The notes under the pieces were generated by a model. The model worked only from the letters and a program-made list of their open reading frames with translations, did not search any database and was not told the DNA's origin. A DNA stretch of 64,000 nt from the NCBI GenBank assembly GCA_012845835.1, contig JABAKD010000014.1:9401701-9465700 (forward strand), read 5' to 3'. Below are positions 1 to 10,659 of the stretch, one piece after another; within the stretch, counting starts at the first letter, position 1; each line of letters opens with the position of its first letter. Origin of the DNA: Undaria pinnatifida (Eukaryota; Sar; Phaeophyceae; Laminariales; Alariaceae). Made by a program: the position numbers and the translations under genes.

Positions 1-247
1 ACTTTCAAACTTTCTGCAGTTACTACTTCAGCTTCTGGGTTTGGTACGGACCTCCTCGACTAAAGAACATGCGAAAACTATGGCATGACACGTCGTTGCC
101 GTAGCAGCATGCGTAAGAGGACGAAGGAAACGGAGACGACGAAAACGATCAAAACGGAAACTAGTCTATACCTACGTAGCGAGAAACACTGCACCTGCCG
201 TGGAAATCCCGCTGTATCGCCCCAACCTTCCCCCTCCCGCTCCTCGG

Positions 248-605
248 ATGAGACTGTTGTAGGGCTTAGTTCGGGTAAGCAATTGGTTAACCTTTCGCAA
301 GTGGTCATACGGACAAATGCCCTTTTATCCCTTAAAAAATGGCGTCGTCGGCAGGACATGGGTTTTTGGGTCATGGGTTTGAATCCCACTATTCACCAAA
401 ATTAAGCTTTTACGATTTCTCCCATGTAATACTCGCTCCGGTATGCCCGCAAAATGAAACCGCTTGGATATTGACACGTCCGCCCGTAAATCGGGTCGAC
501 CGGCCATCCCGCCGTTTCATGGGAGGATAGTGTAGGAGAGTGTTAAAAGGCTTAGTCTGGGTAGGCAATTGGCTAATCTTTTGCAGATGGTCAAACGGAC
601 TACGA
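248..605 (+). mobile_element. tRNA-related element with terminal direct repeats, copy 1
   Basis: The ends carry a 60-bp direct repeat: GGCTTAGTTCGGGTAAGCAA at about 264 and its near copy at about 550. Inside, 338-385 resembles a tRNA promoter: an A-box-like TGGCGTCGTCGG and a B-box-like GGTTTGAATCCC. Two more copies lie on the minus strand at 4,935-5,345 and 55,017-55,395. It could be a SINE flanked by a repeat, or a TRIM-like element. No protein is encoded. Confidence 0.6.
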
Positions 606-722
606 ATTCCCTTCTAATTTCTGAACAACAAGCGTTTATAATATTAGTACCTGATTTTTTTTTATTGTTAACGCGTAGAAAGCCCACATCGCAGCAGGCG
701 TACCTACCTGGAGGTACAATAT

Positions 723-1135
723 AATCGCACAAACAGACCTGCCCCACCCGTCCCCTCCCCCCCCTTCCCCCCTCCCGCCCCCCTTTTGATCAAAATCAGG
801 CCCCCACGTCCTTAAAAACTCCACCCTCCCCTCACCGGATATTCGACTTACAGGATTCACTTGATAAACTCATGCATTTCCTTCCACAGCTGTCAGATTT
901 CGTCCCCCTCAGAAACGGGTTTTATAGTTTCCGCGCACAGACTGCCTAACATCACCCTGTTGACCCTGATAGCTACACTGCTGTAGTTGCAAGGGGAGTC
1001 GCCGACCTATATCCTTAATGAGGACACACAAACAACCCGTAATACGCGCGATCGGAGTACACAGCTTGCAAAGATGAGTTTCGACAAAATATTCGATCTC
1101 ACAGCTGGAGTGTATTTTAATTTTTATAATAATAG
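723..1135 (+). repeat. Dispersed repeat A, copy 1
   Basis: A 400-bp sequence running from a C-rich start (AGGCCCCCACGTCCTTAAAA) through ACCCTGTTGACCCTGATAGC to CACAGCTGGAGTGTATTTTA. Near-complete copies occur at 3,470-3,870 and 6,040-6,455. It has no credible ORF. Confidence 0.75.
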
Positions 1136-2745
1136 TAAGCAGATTAATTACCAAGGTCGATGTCGTGAGTTCAAATATCGCCCTTTACTTTTCCTAATCG
1201 GTTGACTACAATATTATTTGTTGTTGTAATGTATGTTGTTGTATAAGGCCGAAAGTGTCAGAACGAGGGTTGGCGAAAGAACGATCGAAACAGGCGAGCC
1301 TGTGGGAAAGCTGAACCGCCGTATCCGCGACGAAACAAACGTGAAAAACATTTTTATGAGAGACACCGTAACCACTGAGCTGTACAATCCGCGCTGACTG
1401 CAAGCTCAGTGGCTACATTATCAGTGCGTGTCTAATAAAAGCACAATCAGGCCTGTTGTGGAGAAGGGATGGGGCCCGGAACCACAGCTTGTCCACAGAC
1501 GGTCGCCGCAGCAGGTAAATCATGCGAGCTGAACTGTCCAGACAAAGTAAAAGTGACGACTAAACGAAACAAAACAAGCCACATCTACGAGAAATAGATG
1601 CAAATGCTGGTAAGTCATAGGTGGCTGTATCGGTTCAAAACGATGTTCACAACACAGCACCGGCGGGAATCCAAGTGCGAGCCTAAACGCTGGGTGAGGT
1701 GTCTGTATCCACACGTCGTGTCACGCACCACATGCAACCAAAACGTAGCAGGGATTGCGGCATGCACCACACTATAACCTTTTGTGATGAGAGGAGCATT
1801 GGTCCTGGCAGTTGCGCCTCTGGATGCGTTTGTTGTTTGGAGTTCAGACGTTGCTGGAAGAGTAATCGAGCATCAGTTATTAATAGCCGAAAAGTATAGA
1901 CTATATACGTAAGAATGTTATAGTAACCAGCAGAGTTAAGACGAAAGGTAAATAGAAGCATTTTGCTTTAATAGTATTAGTAAAGGGTGTTACGCAACTA
2001 AATACTCAGTACATATTATAGCCGAAGGCGGTTGATCGGAGAGGATGTTTCGTCGATCTCACCAGCGAGGAGCACTGCTGCTGCTGTGTGGCCTGTCGAC
2101 CAGTCCTTACGGAGCTGTCGACACAACACGTCAAGGGGCTGTAGTACAGGAGGAGACGCGAGGATGGCGACTGCTGCGTTGTTCTTCAGAAATGATGATG
2201 GTAGATAGAATGTAGTTCTGGACTTGTAAGATGGTGCTAAATGAAGTTGTTGTGGAGGGGAAATTGATTGAGGGGGTGCTGATTGACCCCCACGACCAAA
2301 AAAGCGCATCCATCCCTCAACCTCCTTATCCCCCATAATATTGTACAGTAGGTCGACCTCTTTAGGGGACCAACAGTCGTCGAGGAACCAAGGTCCCTTA
2401 TTCGTCGACGGCCCTCAGACGAATTGGGCCGTTTCAAGGACCTAGATACCTTAACGTGGGCCTGACCGTTGCTCAGAAAAACAAGGTGCCTTGAAAGGGT
2501 CAATACGACCACTGACTTGTGGTGTTTATTTAATAAGGCACGAAATGCCGCACCAGGGTGGGTTTCTCCGCGGTTCTTAAAAGGAGTCGATCCGACGGCT
2601 TTTTGTGAAACAGGGCACGAAATGCCGCACGAGAGGGCAGGTTCCTCCGCTGGTTCTATCAATAAGAATAGCTGTGTGACGAGCTATATGATAGACAGGT
2701 GTCGGGCGACGATACGAGTATCATACGAAGAAAAAACGGATAGAA
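1136..2745. other. No gene recognised
   Basis: Short open frames only, none with coding character. A segment at 2,340-2,660 shares AAGGTCCCTTATT and AGGNNCCTTGAAA motifs with 6,490-6,560, so a further degenerate repeat family may be present. Confidence 0.4.
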
Positions 2746-2749
2746 AAAT

Positions 2750-2945
2750 GGAGTACGTAATCTGGAGGCTCAAGTCGACTTCACACTTTTTCTTCTCGTT
2801 TTTCATGTTTTTCTTCATCCTATTTATTCTTCTCGAACTTCTCTCTTCTCTCGCCCTCCCTCAGTAGTAACTCAGGTCTCGGGTCCTCCTGCCCCCTCCT
2901 CACTGCGGTACGTGCCTTCATTTTTATCGCGATAATATTTCAGCA
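2750..2945 (-). mobile_element. SINE-like tail fragment
   Basis: A T/C-rich stretch ending in GTACGTGCCTTCATTTTTATCGCG. The inverted form occurs at 25,730-25,870 and 30,885-31,050, and another copy at 18,090-18,235. Only the tail of the 25,571 element is present. Confidence 0.45.
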
Positions 2946-3469
2946 TGGTCTTCCCCCTAGTCGACTTGCGTCGAATTGTCCAAATGTACCCACGCTGGTA
3001 GGCGCTCTCAGCAGTTGATCCTTTTTTTTTATTTTTTTATTTTCGCAAATATAACCAAAATTTCACCATGTATGTGGTGTGAATCCAACTCAAGGACCCC
3101 ACACTACTATATTATATTCGAGGGTAACCACTGGACCACCGGGGCGACCGGCTCTGGCTGAGGTTGAAGAAGATCGTTTTTATTTTCAGGAGAATTACTG
3201 TAATCCGCTGGGCATTGGATTTTTCTCTCCCGCAGAATACTATAGTACACAGTCATCTCACGGTAGGGGTTGCAGTTGTTGTATCAACGAATAATGTACC
3301 TGTCCGATTGAGCTCCTCAAGTGAGAAGCTAGCGGTTAGTCATTAGTCAAACAATTTCACGAGTACATATTGTTTCAAATATATTTTTAAAAAAAACTTT
3401 CGCCCCCCCACCCCCACCCCCACCCCCTCGAACGCTCCGCCCTCTCCTTACTGGTTGTACGACTTACAG

Positions 3470-3870
3470 GATAGGATTTATAGTTTCCACGCACAGATTG
3501 AGCTGCCCCGCCCTTCCCGCACCCCCCCCGCTCACTCTTGATCAAACCCAGGCCCCCACGTCCTTCAAAACTCCGCCCTCCCCTCACCGGTTAGTCCACT
3601 TACAGGATTCACGTGACAAACTGATGCCTTTCCATCCACAGCTGTCAGATTTTGCCCCCCTCAAAAACGGGTTTATAGTTTCCGCGCACAGACTGACTAA
3701 CATCACCCTGTTGACCCTGATAGCTACACTGTAGTTGCAAGGGGAGTCGCCGACCTATATCCTTAATGAGGACACACAACCCGTAATACGCACGATCGGA
3801 GTATCACACACAGCTTGCAAAGATAAGTTTCGACAAAGTATTCGATCTCGCAGCTGGAGTGTATTTTACT
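3470..3870 (+). repeat. Dispersed repeat A, copy 2
   Basis: It matches copy 1 over its whole length with small substitutions, including the ATCACCCTGTTGACCC core and the CAGCTGGAGTGTATTTTAC end. It abuts the tandem array at 3,880. Confidence 0.75.
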
Positions 3871-3879
3871 ACACTTTTG

Positions 3880-4800
3880 AAAGTTAACGCTTTGTTGTTC
3901 CGCACTACTACGCTGGCAAACCCTTACCAAATTTCCTTGTGAACGTCTACACGGCAACGATGGGCGGTGGATCGGCCAGGCTCTGGCGTACTATCACCAT
4001 CAAAATTCGCCCAACTCCCCTGTCGGACCCTGCCCCAAGAAGCGAAACCTCCAAATATTGGCCCCCATATGCTTTCACCATCACACCATAATAATTTACC
4101 GCCTTGTTCCGCGCTGCGCTGCCAAACGCTGACCAACTTCCCTTGGAAAGTCTACACTGCATTGATGAGCGGTGGATTGGCCAGGCGCTGGCGTAAATTC
4201 ATCATCGAACTTCGCCCAACTCCCCGGTTGGACCCTGCTCAAAGAAGCGAAACCTCCCAAAATTGGGCCCGGTATACATGATTTCACCATCATACTAGAA
4301 TATAATTTACCGCCTCGTTGTTCCGCGCTGCGCTGGCAAACCCTGACCAAATTTCTCCCGAGAAAGTCTACAATGCGACGATGGGCGGTGGATTGGCCAG
4401 GCGCTGGCGTTCTATCTTCATAAAAAAAATCGCCCAACTCCCCTGTCGGACCCTACCCAAAGGAGCGAAACCTCCCAAAATTGGGCCCCATATATTATAA
4501 AAAATGAAAATACACTCCAGCTGTGAGATCGAAGATTTCGTCGAAACTCATCTTTGCAAGCTGTGTGTGATACTCCGATCGCGCGCATTACGAGTTGTGT
4601 GTCCTCATTAAGGATATAGGTCGGCGACTCCCCTTACAACTACAGTGTAGCTATCCCATATATATGCTTCCCCCATCATCACACTACCTCGTACGGTAAT
4701 TTACCGCCCTGCTGTTCCGCACTGCGCTGGCAAACCTTGACCAAATTTCCCCCGACAACGTCTACACGGCAACGAAGGGCGGTGGATTGGCCGAGGAGGT
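3880..4800 (+). repeat. Tandem array of about 205-bp units
   Basis: Four units share GTCTACAC/GTCTACAA, GGGCGGTGGATTGGCCAGGC and the stretch from CGCCCAACTCCCC to GAAGCGAAACCTCC. GTCTACA anchors at about 3,947, 4,151, 4,365 and 4,759 give the period. Open frames on both strands are by-products of the repeat. Confidence 0.8.
4505..4665 (-). repeat. Repeat A fragment inserted into a tandem array
   Basis: The reverse complement of the 3' 160 bp of repeat A. It splits the last unit of the 200-bp tandem array from the others, so it arrived after the array formed. Confidence 0.7.
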
Positions 4801-4934
4801 GCTGGCGCAATATCATCATTGTTGATTTTGCATTCTAGCCTCGCAGCGCAAGGCACAATCGTCCGTCTTTCGACAGTGCTGCAGAATCACAAAACGTTCA
4901 TATAAATTCAGCACAACGGTACCCACGTCTGTGC

Positions 4935-5345
4935 TAAAGAATTCAAGAGTATTAGTCTGTTTGACCACTTGCAAAAGCAGGTTAACCAATTGCTTACCCA
5001 TACGAAGCCTAATAACACTATCTCTCCCCACCTTAAACGACGAGATAGCAGGACGGTCGGATATTCGGGCGGACGTGTCAATATCCAAGCGGTTGCATTT
5101 CCTGGGTATATAGCTAGGGGAGAGTACATTTCAAGTTCGACACAGAAAAGTCGTAAACGTTTATTCTTGGAAATTGGTGGGACTCGAACCTACGACCCAA
5201 TAACCCATGTGGTCTGTCGAGATCGCCATTTGTTTAGGAATTAAAAGCCATTAGTCCGTTTGACCACTGGCAACACAGGGTAACCAATAGCTTACCCAAA
5301 CTAAGCCTCATAGCATCTGGCACACGTCAGCGAAAAAATAGCTAC
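4935..5345 (-). mobile_element. tRNA-related element with terminal direct repeats, copy 2
   Basis: Same organisation as at 248-605, inverted. The terminal repeats sit at about 4,952-5,031 and 5,250-5,320, and the B box reads GGTTCGAGTCCC on the minus strand (5,179-5,190). A 50-bp direct duplication with the core GTGGTACCTGGCATGTCGAT follows at 5,373-5,455. Confidence 0.6.
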
Positions 5346-5574
5346 CACATACATACCTGGCATTTGTAGACATGCGTGGTACCTGGCATGTCGATTGCAA
5401 TCTAGGCATTATGTAGACATGCGTGGTACCTGGCATGTCGATTGCAATCTAGCCATCCATGACGTAGCTTTCATTCATCCCCCCTCCCCCCCTCCAACGC
5501 CCCCTCCTTCCCCACACCCCGCACGATCGCCTAGACCCAGCACCGCGCGTATAGCAAGCCCCTACATATACGAT

Positions 5575-5670
5575 TAATACGCGCGATCGGAGGATCACAC
5601 AAAATGTTGCGAAGATCAGTGTCGACCAAATCCTTGATCTCATAGCTGGAGTGTATTTTAATATTATATG
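5575..5670 (+). repeat. Repeat A 3' fragment
   Basis: Only the final 95 bp of repeat A, from ACGCGCGATCGGAG to GGAGTGTATTTTAAT. The other fragments also keep the 3' end, which fits 5' truncation. Confidence 0.65.
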
Positions 5671-6039
5671 TGACCTAAACCTCATGAGACCCCCCCCCCC
5701 CCCGCCGCCCCCCGCCATTTTTTTTCTTTTTTTTTTCTTTTATCCTCGCTTTCTCTTGCTTAAACGCCCCACCTAATAATATCGAAATCCGCCAGATTAA
5801 TAAACACTTCCACGCCCAGGATATGGCCTCGTTATCGTTTTAGAGCCGTTCATGCCGCTGCTGCAATTCCCACCCACCCCCGCCCCCAACGCCCCCTCCT
5901 TCCCCACCACCCGCACCATCGCCTAGACCTAGCACCACGCGTATAGCAAACCCCTACATCTATGCGACCTAAAGCCCTCCCCTCCCGCTCCCCGCCCGCC
6001 CCCGGCACATTCCCCCCCCCCCCTCCCCCACAGAAAGGA

Positions 6040-6455
6040 TTTATAGTTTCCACGCACAAATTGACCTGCCCCACCCGTCCCCTCCCACCCCTCCCCCCCT
6101 CCCGCTCCCCTTTTGATCAAACCCAGGCCCCCACGTCCTTAAAAACCCTGCCCTCCCCTCACCGGTTAGTCCACTTACAGGATTCACTTGATACACTGAT
6201 GCATTTCCTTCCACAGCTGTCAGATTTTGCCCCCCTCAAAAACGGGTGTATAGTTTCCGCGCACAGACTGACTAACATCACCCTGTTGACCCTGATAGCT
6301 ACACTGTAGTTGCAAGGGGAGTCGCCGACCTATATCCTTACTGAGGACACACAACTCGTACTACGCGCGATCGGAGTTATCACACACAGCTTGCAAAGAT
6401 GAGTTTCGACAAAATCTTCGATCTCACAGCTGGAGTATATTTTAATTTTCATAAT
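6040..6455 (+). repeat. Dispersed repeat A, copy 3
   Basis: A third full copy, ending in CAGCTGGAGTATATTTTAAT. A C-rich stretch before it (5,870-6,035) repeats the sequence at about 5,480-5,560. Confidence 0.75.
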
Positions 6456-6771
6456 AAAACGGGAGACATTGTGGTGGCGCACATTATAGGAGCTGAGGTC
6501 CCTTATTGAGTGCTTCGTCCACTTTAAGGGACAAGGCTCCTTGAAATGGTAAAATCCGCTTCGGAAAATTTGGAAGTCCCTTAGATACCGCTTTTTCTTG
6601 TCACAGGGTTCCATTACAGGCACCACGCTGTCGCATCTTTATTCCACTGCAGTTAGAACCCTTCGTTGTTGTCGGACAAACAAGTTTAGAGGTGGAATTT
6701 TTGGTGTAGCTACACTCGAAGGGTCCCAGAAGATGTGCGTTCCAAAAGATCACGACGTACACCTAGACTAT

Positions 6772-7277
<506 letters not shown>

Positions 7278-7854
7278 GTTCTCACATTAAACCACATAAT
7301 CAAGTTCGTGGTCACAGGACAGAAGCTCCAGTCTCTCTGGAGTAGAATACCCCACGGAAAAAACACAAACAAACCAAAAGGGGCACAATAGTCTATAGCT
7401 ATACACAACCGCATCATGACGCAACCATGGGTACCCACGTATCATCAGCACGAATTTACATTATTGTTGTTCCATCCGCCGATTTCTGACTCGAAAATCT
7501 ACTTAATACGCGTATGATACACTTCGATCTCTTCGTATATTTTTTTTGTACCAGGTATTCATCACGTGCACTCTCCAACTCAACTCATACCTACATCGTG
7601 GTAGGGTTTTACCCTCAAGGGCCTTCTGGATAAACCGGTCTGTGGCTCACAGGTGTTTTCAATTCTCCCCCGGTGTCAGACATGATTGTGGTAGCCGTGG
7701 GACGTCACACCACATCCCATACATCCCATGGGATTTCGTGGAATGTCACGGTATGCCGTGTGGGACCCCGCGAAACATGCCGTGGTGTGTCATGACGTAC
7801 TGCGATATACCGCTGTAGGTTTGACGACATGCCGCAACATGCCACGACATGCCT

Positions 7855-8135
7855 CGAGACTTCGTGACACCCCGCGGACCTTGCGGCGACCGCCGTAATA
7901 TGCGGCAAAAATCCGCGGCACGTCGCGGACATTTTCCCGTCCGAAACTCCTGCTGCATCCCGTGGCGTCCCGCTGGGATGCCGGGGGATGATCCTCGAGA
8001 CTTCGTGACACCCCGCGGGCCTTGCGGCGACCGCCGTAATATGCGGCGATAATCCGCGGCACGTCGCGGACATTTTCCCGTCCGAAACTCCTGTTGCATC
8101 CCGTGGCGTCCCGCTGGGATGCCGCGGGATGTCGC
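7855..8135 (+). repeat. 140-bp tandem duplication, CG-rich
   Basis: Two near-identical units start with CGAGACTTCGTGACACCCCG at 7,855 and 7,995, and a third start with CGAGACTTCC lies at 8,157. The block is rich in CCGCGG and GACGTCGCGG-like motifs, and it makes parallel open frames on the minus strand. Confidence 0.9.
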
Positions 8136-8473
8136 AGGAGTGCCGCGGTATTTCCCACGAGACTTCCGGTGGTATCCCACAATGAATGGCCAATGTTGCT
8201 CTATCCTCCGTGCTCGCGATGTGCCACGGCATCCCGCTGCAGGCGTGGCGGCGTGTCGCGACGTCGCCGCGATGATGTTCCGTGAAAGACACCGTGACGT
8301 TTTACGACGTTTCGCGACCGTTTCGCGACGTGCCGCGTCAAGTTTTCACGACGTTTCGCGACGCTTCGCGACGCTTCGCGACGTTTCACGACGTTTCCAG
8401 TCGCGACGTGTTTTATTTATTGTGTTTTCAAAATCATAGATCCTAACCAAGTGATGCACATTATATTATTTGA

Positions 8474-8954
8474 CATTTTCAACCGCTATACCCCAGTGAC
8501 GTCGTTAGGGGTCATTTCGACCGGTATTATTTCGTATTGGTCAGGGTTAGGGTTGCGGCGAGGGTTAGTTCCATGGTTTCGAAAAACATAATAATGGCAA
8601 CGTTTCGCTACGTGCCACAAACAAACGTTTTCACGACGTTGCGCGACATTTCGCGACGTGCCGCGAAAGCTTTCACGACGTTTCGCGACGCACCACAACG
8701 ATGTTTCGCGACATGCCGCGAACGTTTTCACGACGTTTCGCGACTTGCCGCGAACGTTTTCATGACGTTTCGCGACATGCCGCGAACGTTTTCACGAAGG
8801 TGCCGCGGCGGGCGAAAGTTTGATGACGTTTCGCGGCATCGTTGTCCTCTTTCAACCACACCAACCAACCCTAACCCTAACCCTAACCCATACGAAATAC
8901 CGGTCGAAGTGCCCCCTGACGACATCACTGGAGGTAAAACGGTTATAAATGCCA
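8474..8954. repeat. Inverted repeat with telomere-like motifs in both arms
   Basis: Left arm 8,474-8,578 and right arm 8,860-8,954 are reverse complements over most of their length, including CATTTCGACCGGTATTATTT and its partner AAATACCGGTCGAAGTG. Each arm holds telomere-like repeats. The loop is the CG-rich array. Confidence 0.75.
8865..8890. repeat. Interstitial telomere-like (CCCTAA)n
   Basis: Three and a half copies of CCCTAA, followed by CATACG. The partner arm (8,541-8,567) carries degenerate GGGTTAGGG-type repeats. This is the vertebrate/stramenopile-type telomere unit. Confidence 0.8.
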
Positions 8955-9467
8955 AATTACATGATAATGTGTATCACTGTGCCACGAGGTTCATCTACGT
9001 GCCGCGAAAGTTTTCGCGACGTTCTACGACGTCTGGCGACGTACCATGGCGTTTCGTGACATGCCGCGAATTTTTCACGAACACTTTTCACGACGTTTCG
9101 CGACCTGCCGCGAAAGTATCACGACGCTTCGGGACCTACCACGACGTTTCGAAAGTCTCACGACGTTTCGCGACGTGCCTTCTGAGCCCAAACTGTCGGT
9201 TAGGCGTATTAAGGGGGGTGTATGTATATCGGGATGACGTACCATGTCAGACATCTCTCAACAAACAGATGAATGGCAGCACCGGAATTGTTCCTGCCTG
9301 TTGGTTCGAGACAACGGTTACTCAGTAGTGTAACCGCAACCATTTCTTCAACCTTCGGTTAGCCGGTTCGCAGTTCAGAGTAACTCAACATCAACATTCC
9401 ACCCTACGCCAGACCTACTACATGTAAGGTACGACGTCCCGCAAAACGTAGTGTGACGCGGTCGCAA

Positions 9468-9860
9468 CATGTGGGACACGTGGGACATGTGGGACGTGTG
9501 GGACATGTGGGACATGTGGGGCATGTGGGACATATGGGACACGTGGGACACGTGGAACATGTGGGACATGTGGGACACGTGGGACACATGTGACATGTGG
9601 GACATGTGGGACACACGTGACATGTGGGACACGTGGGACATGTGGGACACGTGGGACATGTGGGACACGTGGGACACGTGGGACACATGGGACATGTGGG
9701 ACATGTGGGACATGCGGGACATGTGGGACATGTGGGACACGTGGGACATGTGGGACACGTGGGACACGTGGGACACATGGGACATGTGGGACACGTGGGA
9801 CATGTGGAACACGTGGGACATGTGGGACACGTGGGACATGTGGGACATGTGGGACACGTA
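9468..9860 (+). repeat. 9-bp minisatellite (A[CT]GTGGGAC)n
   Basis: About 43 copies alternate ACGTGGGAC and ATGTGGGAC with few changes. Because the unit is a multiple of three, four frames are open throughout; none is a gene. Confidence 0.97.
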
Positions 9861-9907
9861 TAGTGAGTCATCCCAAGGTAAGGGGGGTGCATTTTTTCGG
9901 GGCCAAA

Positions 9908-10152
9908 GACGCGTGCTACGATAGAGGTGCACAGCTATTTTTCTGAGTTTCCCCAATGTGGGAGCTTAAGGCCTCTCCGAAAAACTGATTTGGAGAAAAA
10001 CTAAACTGCTACCGGACGAAAACCCTCGGCCTAGATACGAAACGAGAATCACGCAAAATAAACGGTCAATTTTCGACGATTTGGGGTTTAGGATCCCCGT
10101 CATTAAGAAATAATTTCAGACGAAAAGGGCTACCTCTATCGTAGCGCGCCTC
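9908..10152 (+). mobile_element. Family F TIR element, nested
   Basis: Ends are GACGCGTGCTACGATAGAGG and the inverted ACCTCTATCGTAGCGCGCC. The 245-bp body has no ORF. Family body marks are GGAGCTTAAGGCCTCTCC, CTGATTTGGAGAAAAA and CGACGATTTGGGG near the 3' end. Confidence 0.85.
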
Positions 10153-10253
10153 CAAATGTCTGTGGCCAGTTGAGCTGTTACAACAGAGGTGAGGAAGTAC
10201 CGGTTAGTCTGCTGCGTTTACGAGTTTATTTGTTTTAGGACTAGAGCATTAAA

Positions 10254-10514
10254 GACGCATGCATGTGATACGATAGAGGTACCACTTTTCATCGGAAATG
10301 GGTTCTGAATGACCGTGCTCCTTAACCCAAAATCGTCGAAAACACGCCATTTATTTTTGCATGATTCTCGTTGCGTATCTAGGCCATTTTCCTTCTTTTT
10401 TCCCGGCGCAGCATTCCTTTTTCTACAAAAAAGTAGAATTTGGGGAGACGTCTTAAGCTCCCAAATTGAGGGACCTCAGAAAAAACGTGGTGCACCTCTG
10501 TTGTAACACGCGTT
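10254..10514 (-). mobile_element. Family F TIR element, nested, inverted
   Basis: The same family in opposite orientation, ending GGTGCACCTCTGTTGTAACA. It contains TTCTGAATGACCGTGCTCCT and GTCTTAAGCTCCCAAATTGA, the reverse of the family body. Confidence 0.8.
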
Positions 10515-10659
10515 GTCGGAAGTGTTGGTCAGAATGCGCCAACGATTGCCTTCGAAGCCATGTTGCGGGGGTGATCGAAACATTGAGTTCCTCATCTTGG
10601 GAGCTCAGAAATTTCTCAGAAATCGCTTGCTCTCTACCGTGGGATGGATCTTTCGTTCA

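Larger units (their letters stand above)
8280..9180 (+). repeat. Degenerate CG-rich short-period array
   Basis: Many imperfect copies of ACGTTTCGCGACGTGCCGCG spaced 15-40 bp apart. It contains the longest plus-strand open frame nearby, but that frame is only a translation of the repeat (many FRDV/FATCR units). Confidence 0.8.
9865..10648 (+). mobile_element. Family H TIR element carrying two nested family F elements
   Basis: It starts GAGTCATCCCAAGG and ends CTACCGTGGGATGGAT, the inverted ends of family H. The H body is continuous once 9,908-10,152 and 10,254-10,514 are removed: GTTTATTTGTTTTAGGACTAG before the second insert continues as GAAGTGTTGGTC after it. Confidence 0.8.

Noticed and set aside
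5170-5235. Possible tRNA gene (GGTTCGAGTCCC)
   Set aside because: It has an A/B-box pattern but no full cloverleaf, and it recurs within a repeated element.
7705-8292. 195-codon minus-strand ORF with internal repeats
   Set aside because: It follows the 140-bp tandem duplication; several overlapping frames are equally open, and no protein character stands out.
8537-9328. 263-codon plus-strand ORF
   Set aside because: It is a reading of the CG-rich short-period array and includes the telomere-like repeat (NPNPNP).
9375-9956. Long frames of CPT, HMS or WDM repeats resembling Cys-rich or His-rich proteins
   Set aside because: The 9-bp DNA unit keeps four frames open at once, so this is not evidence of coding.
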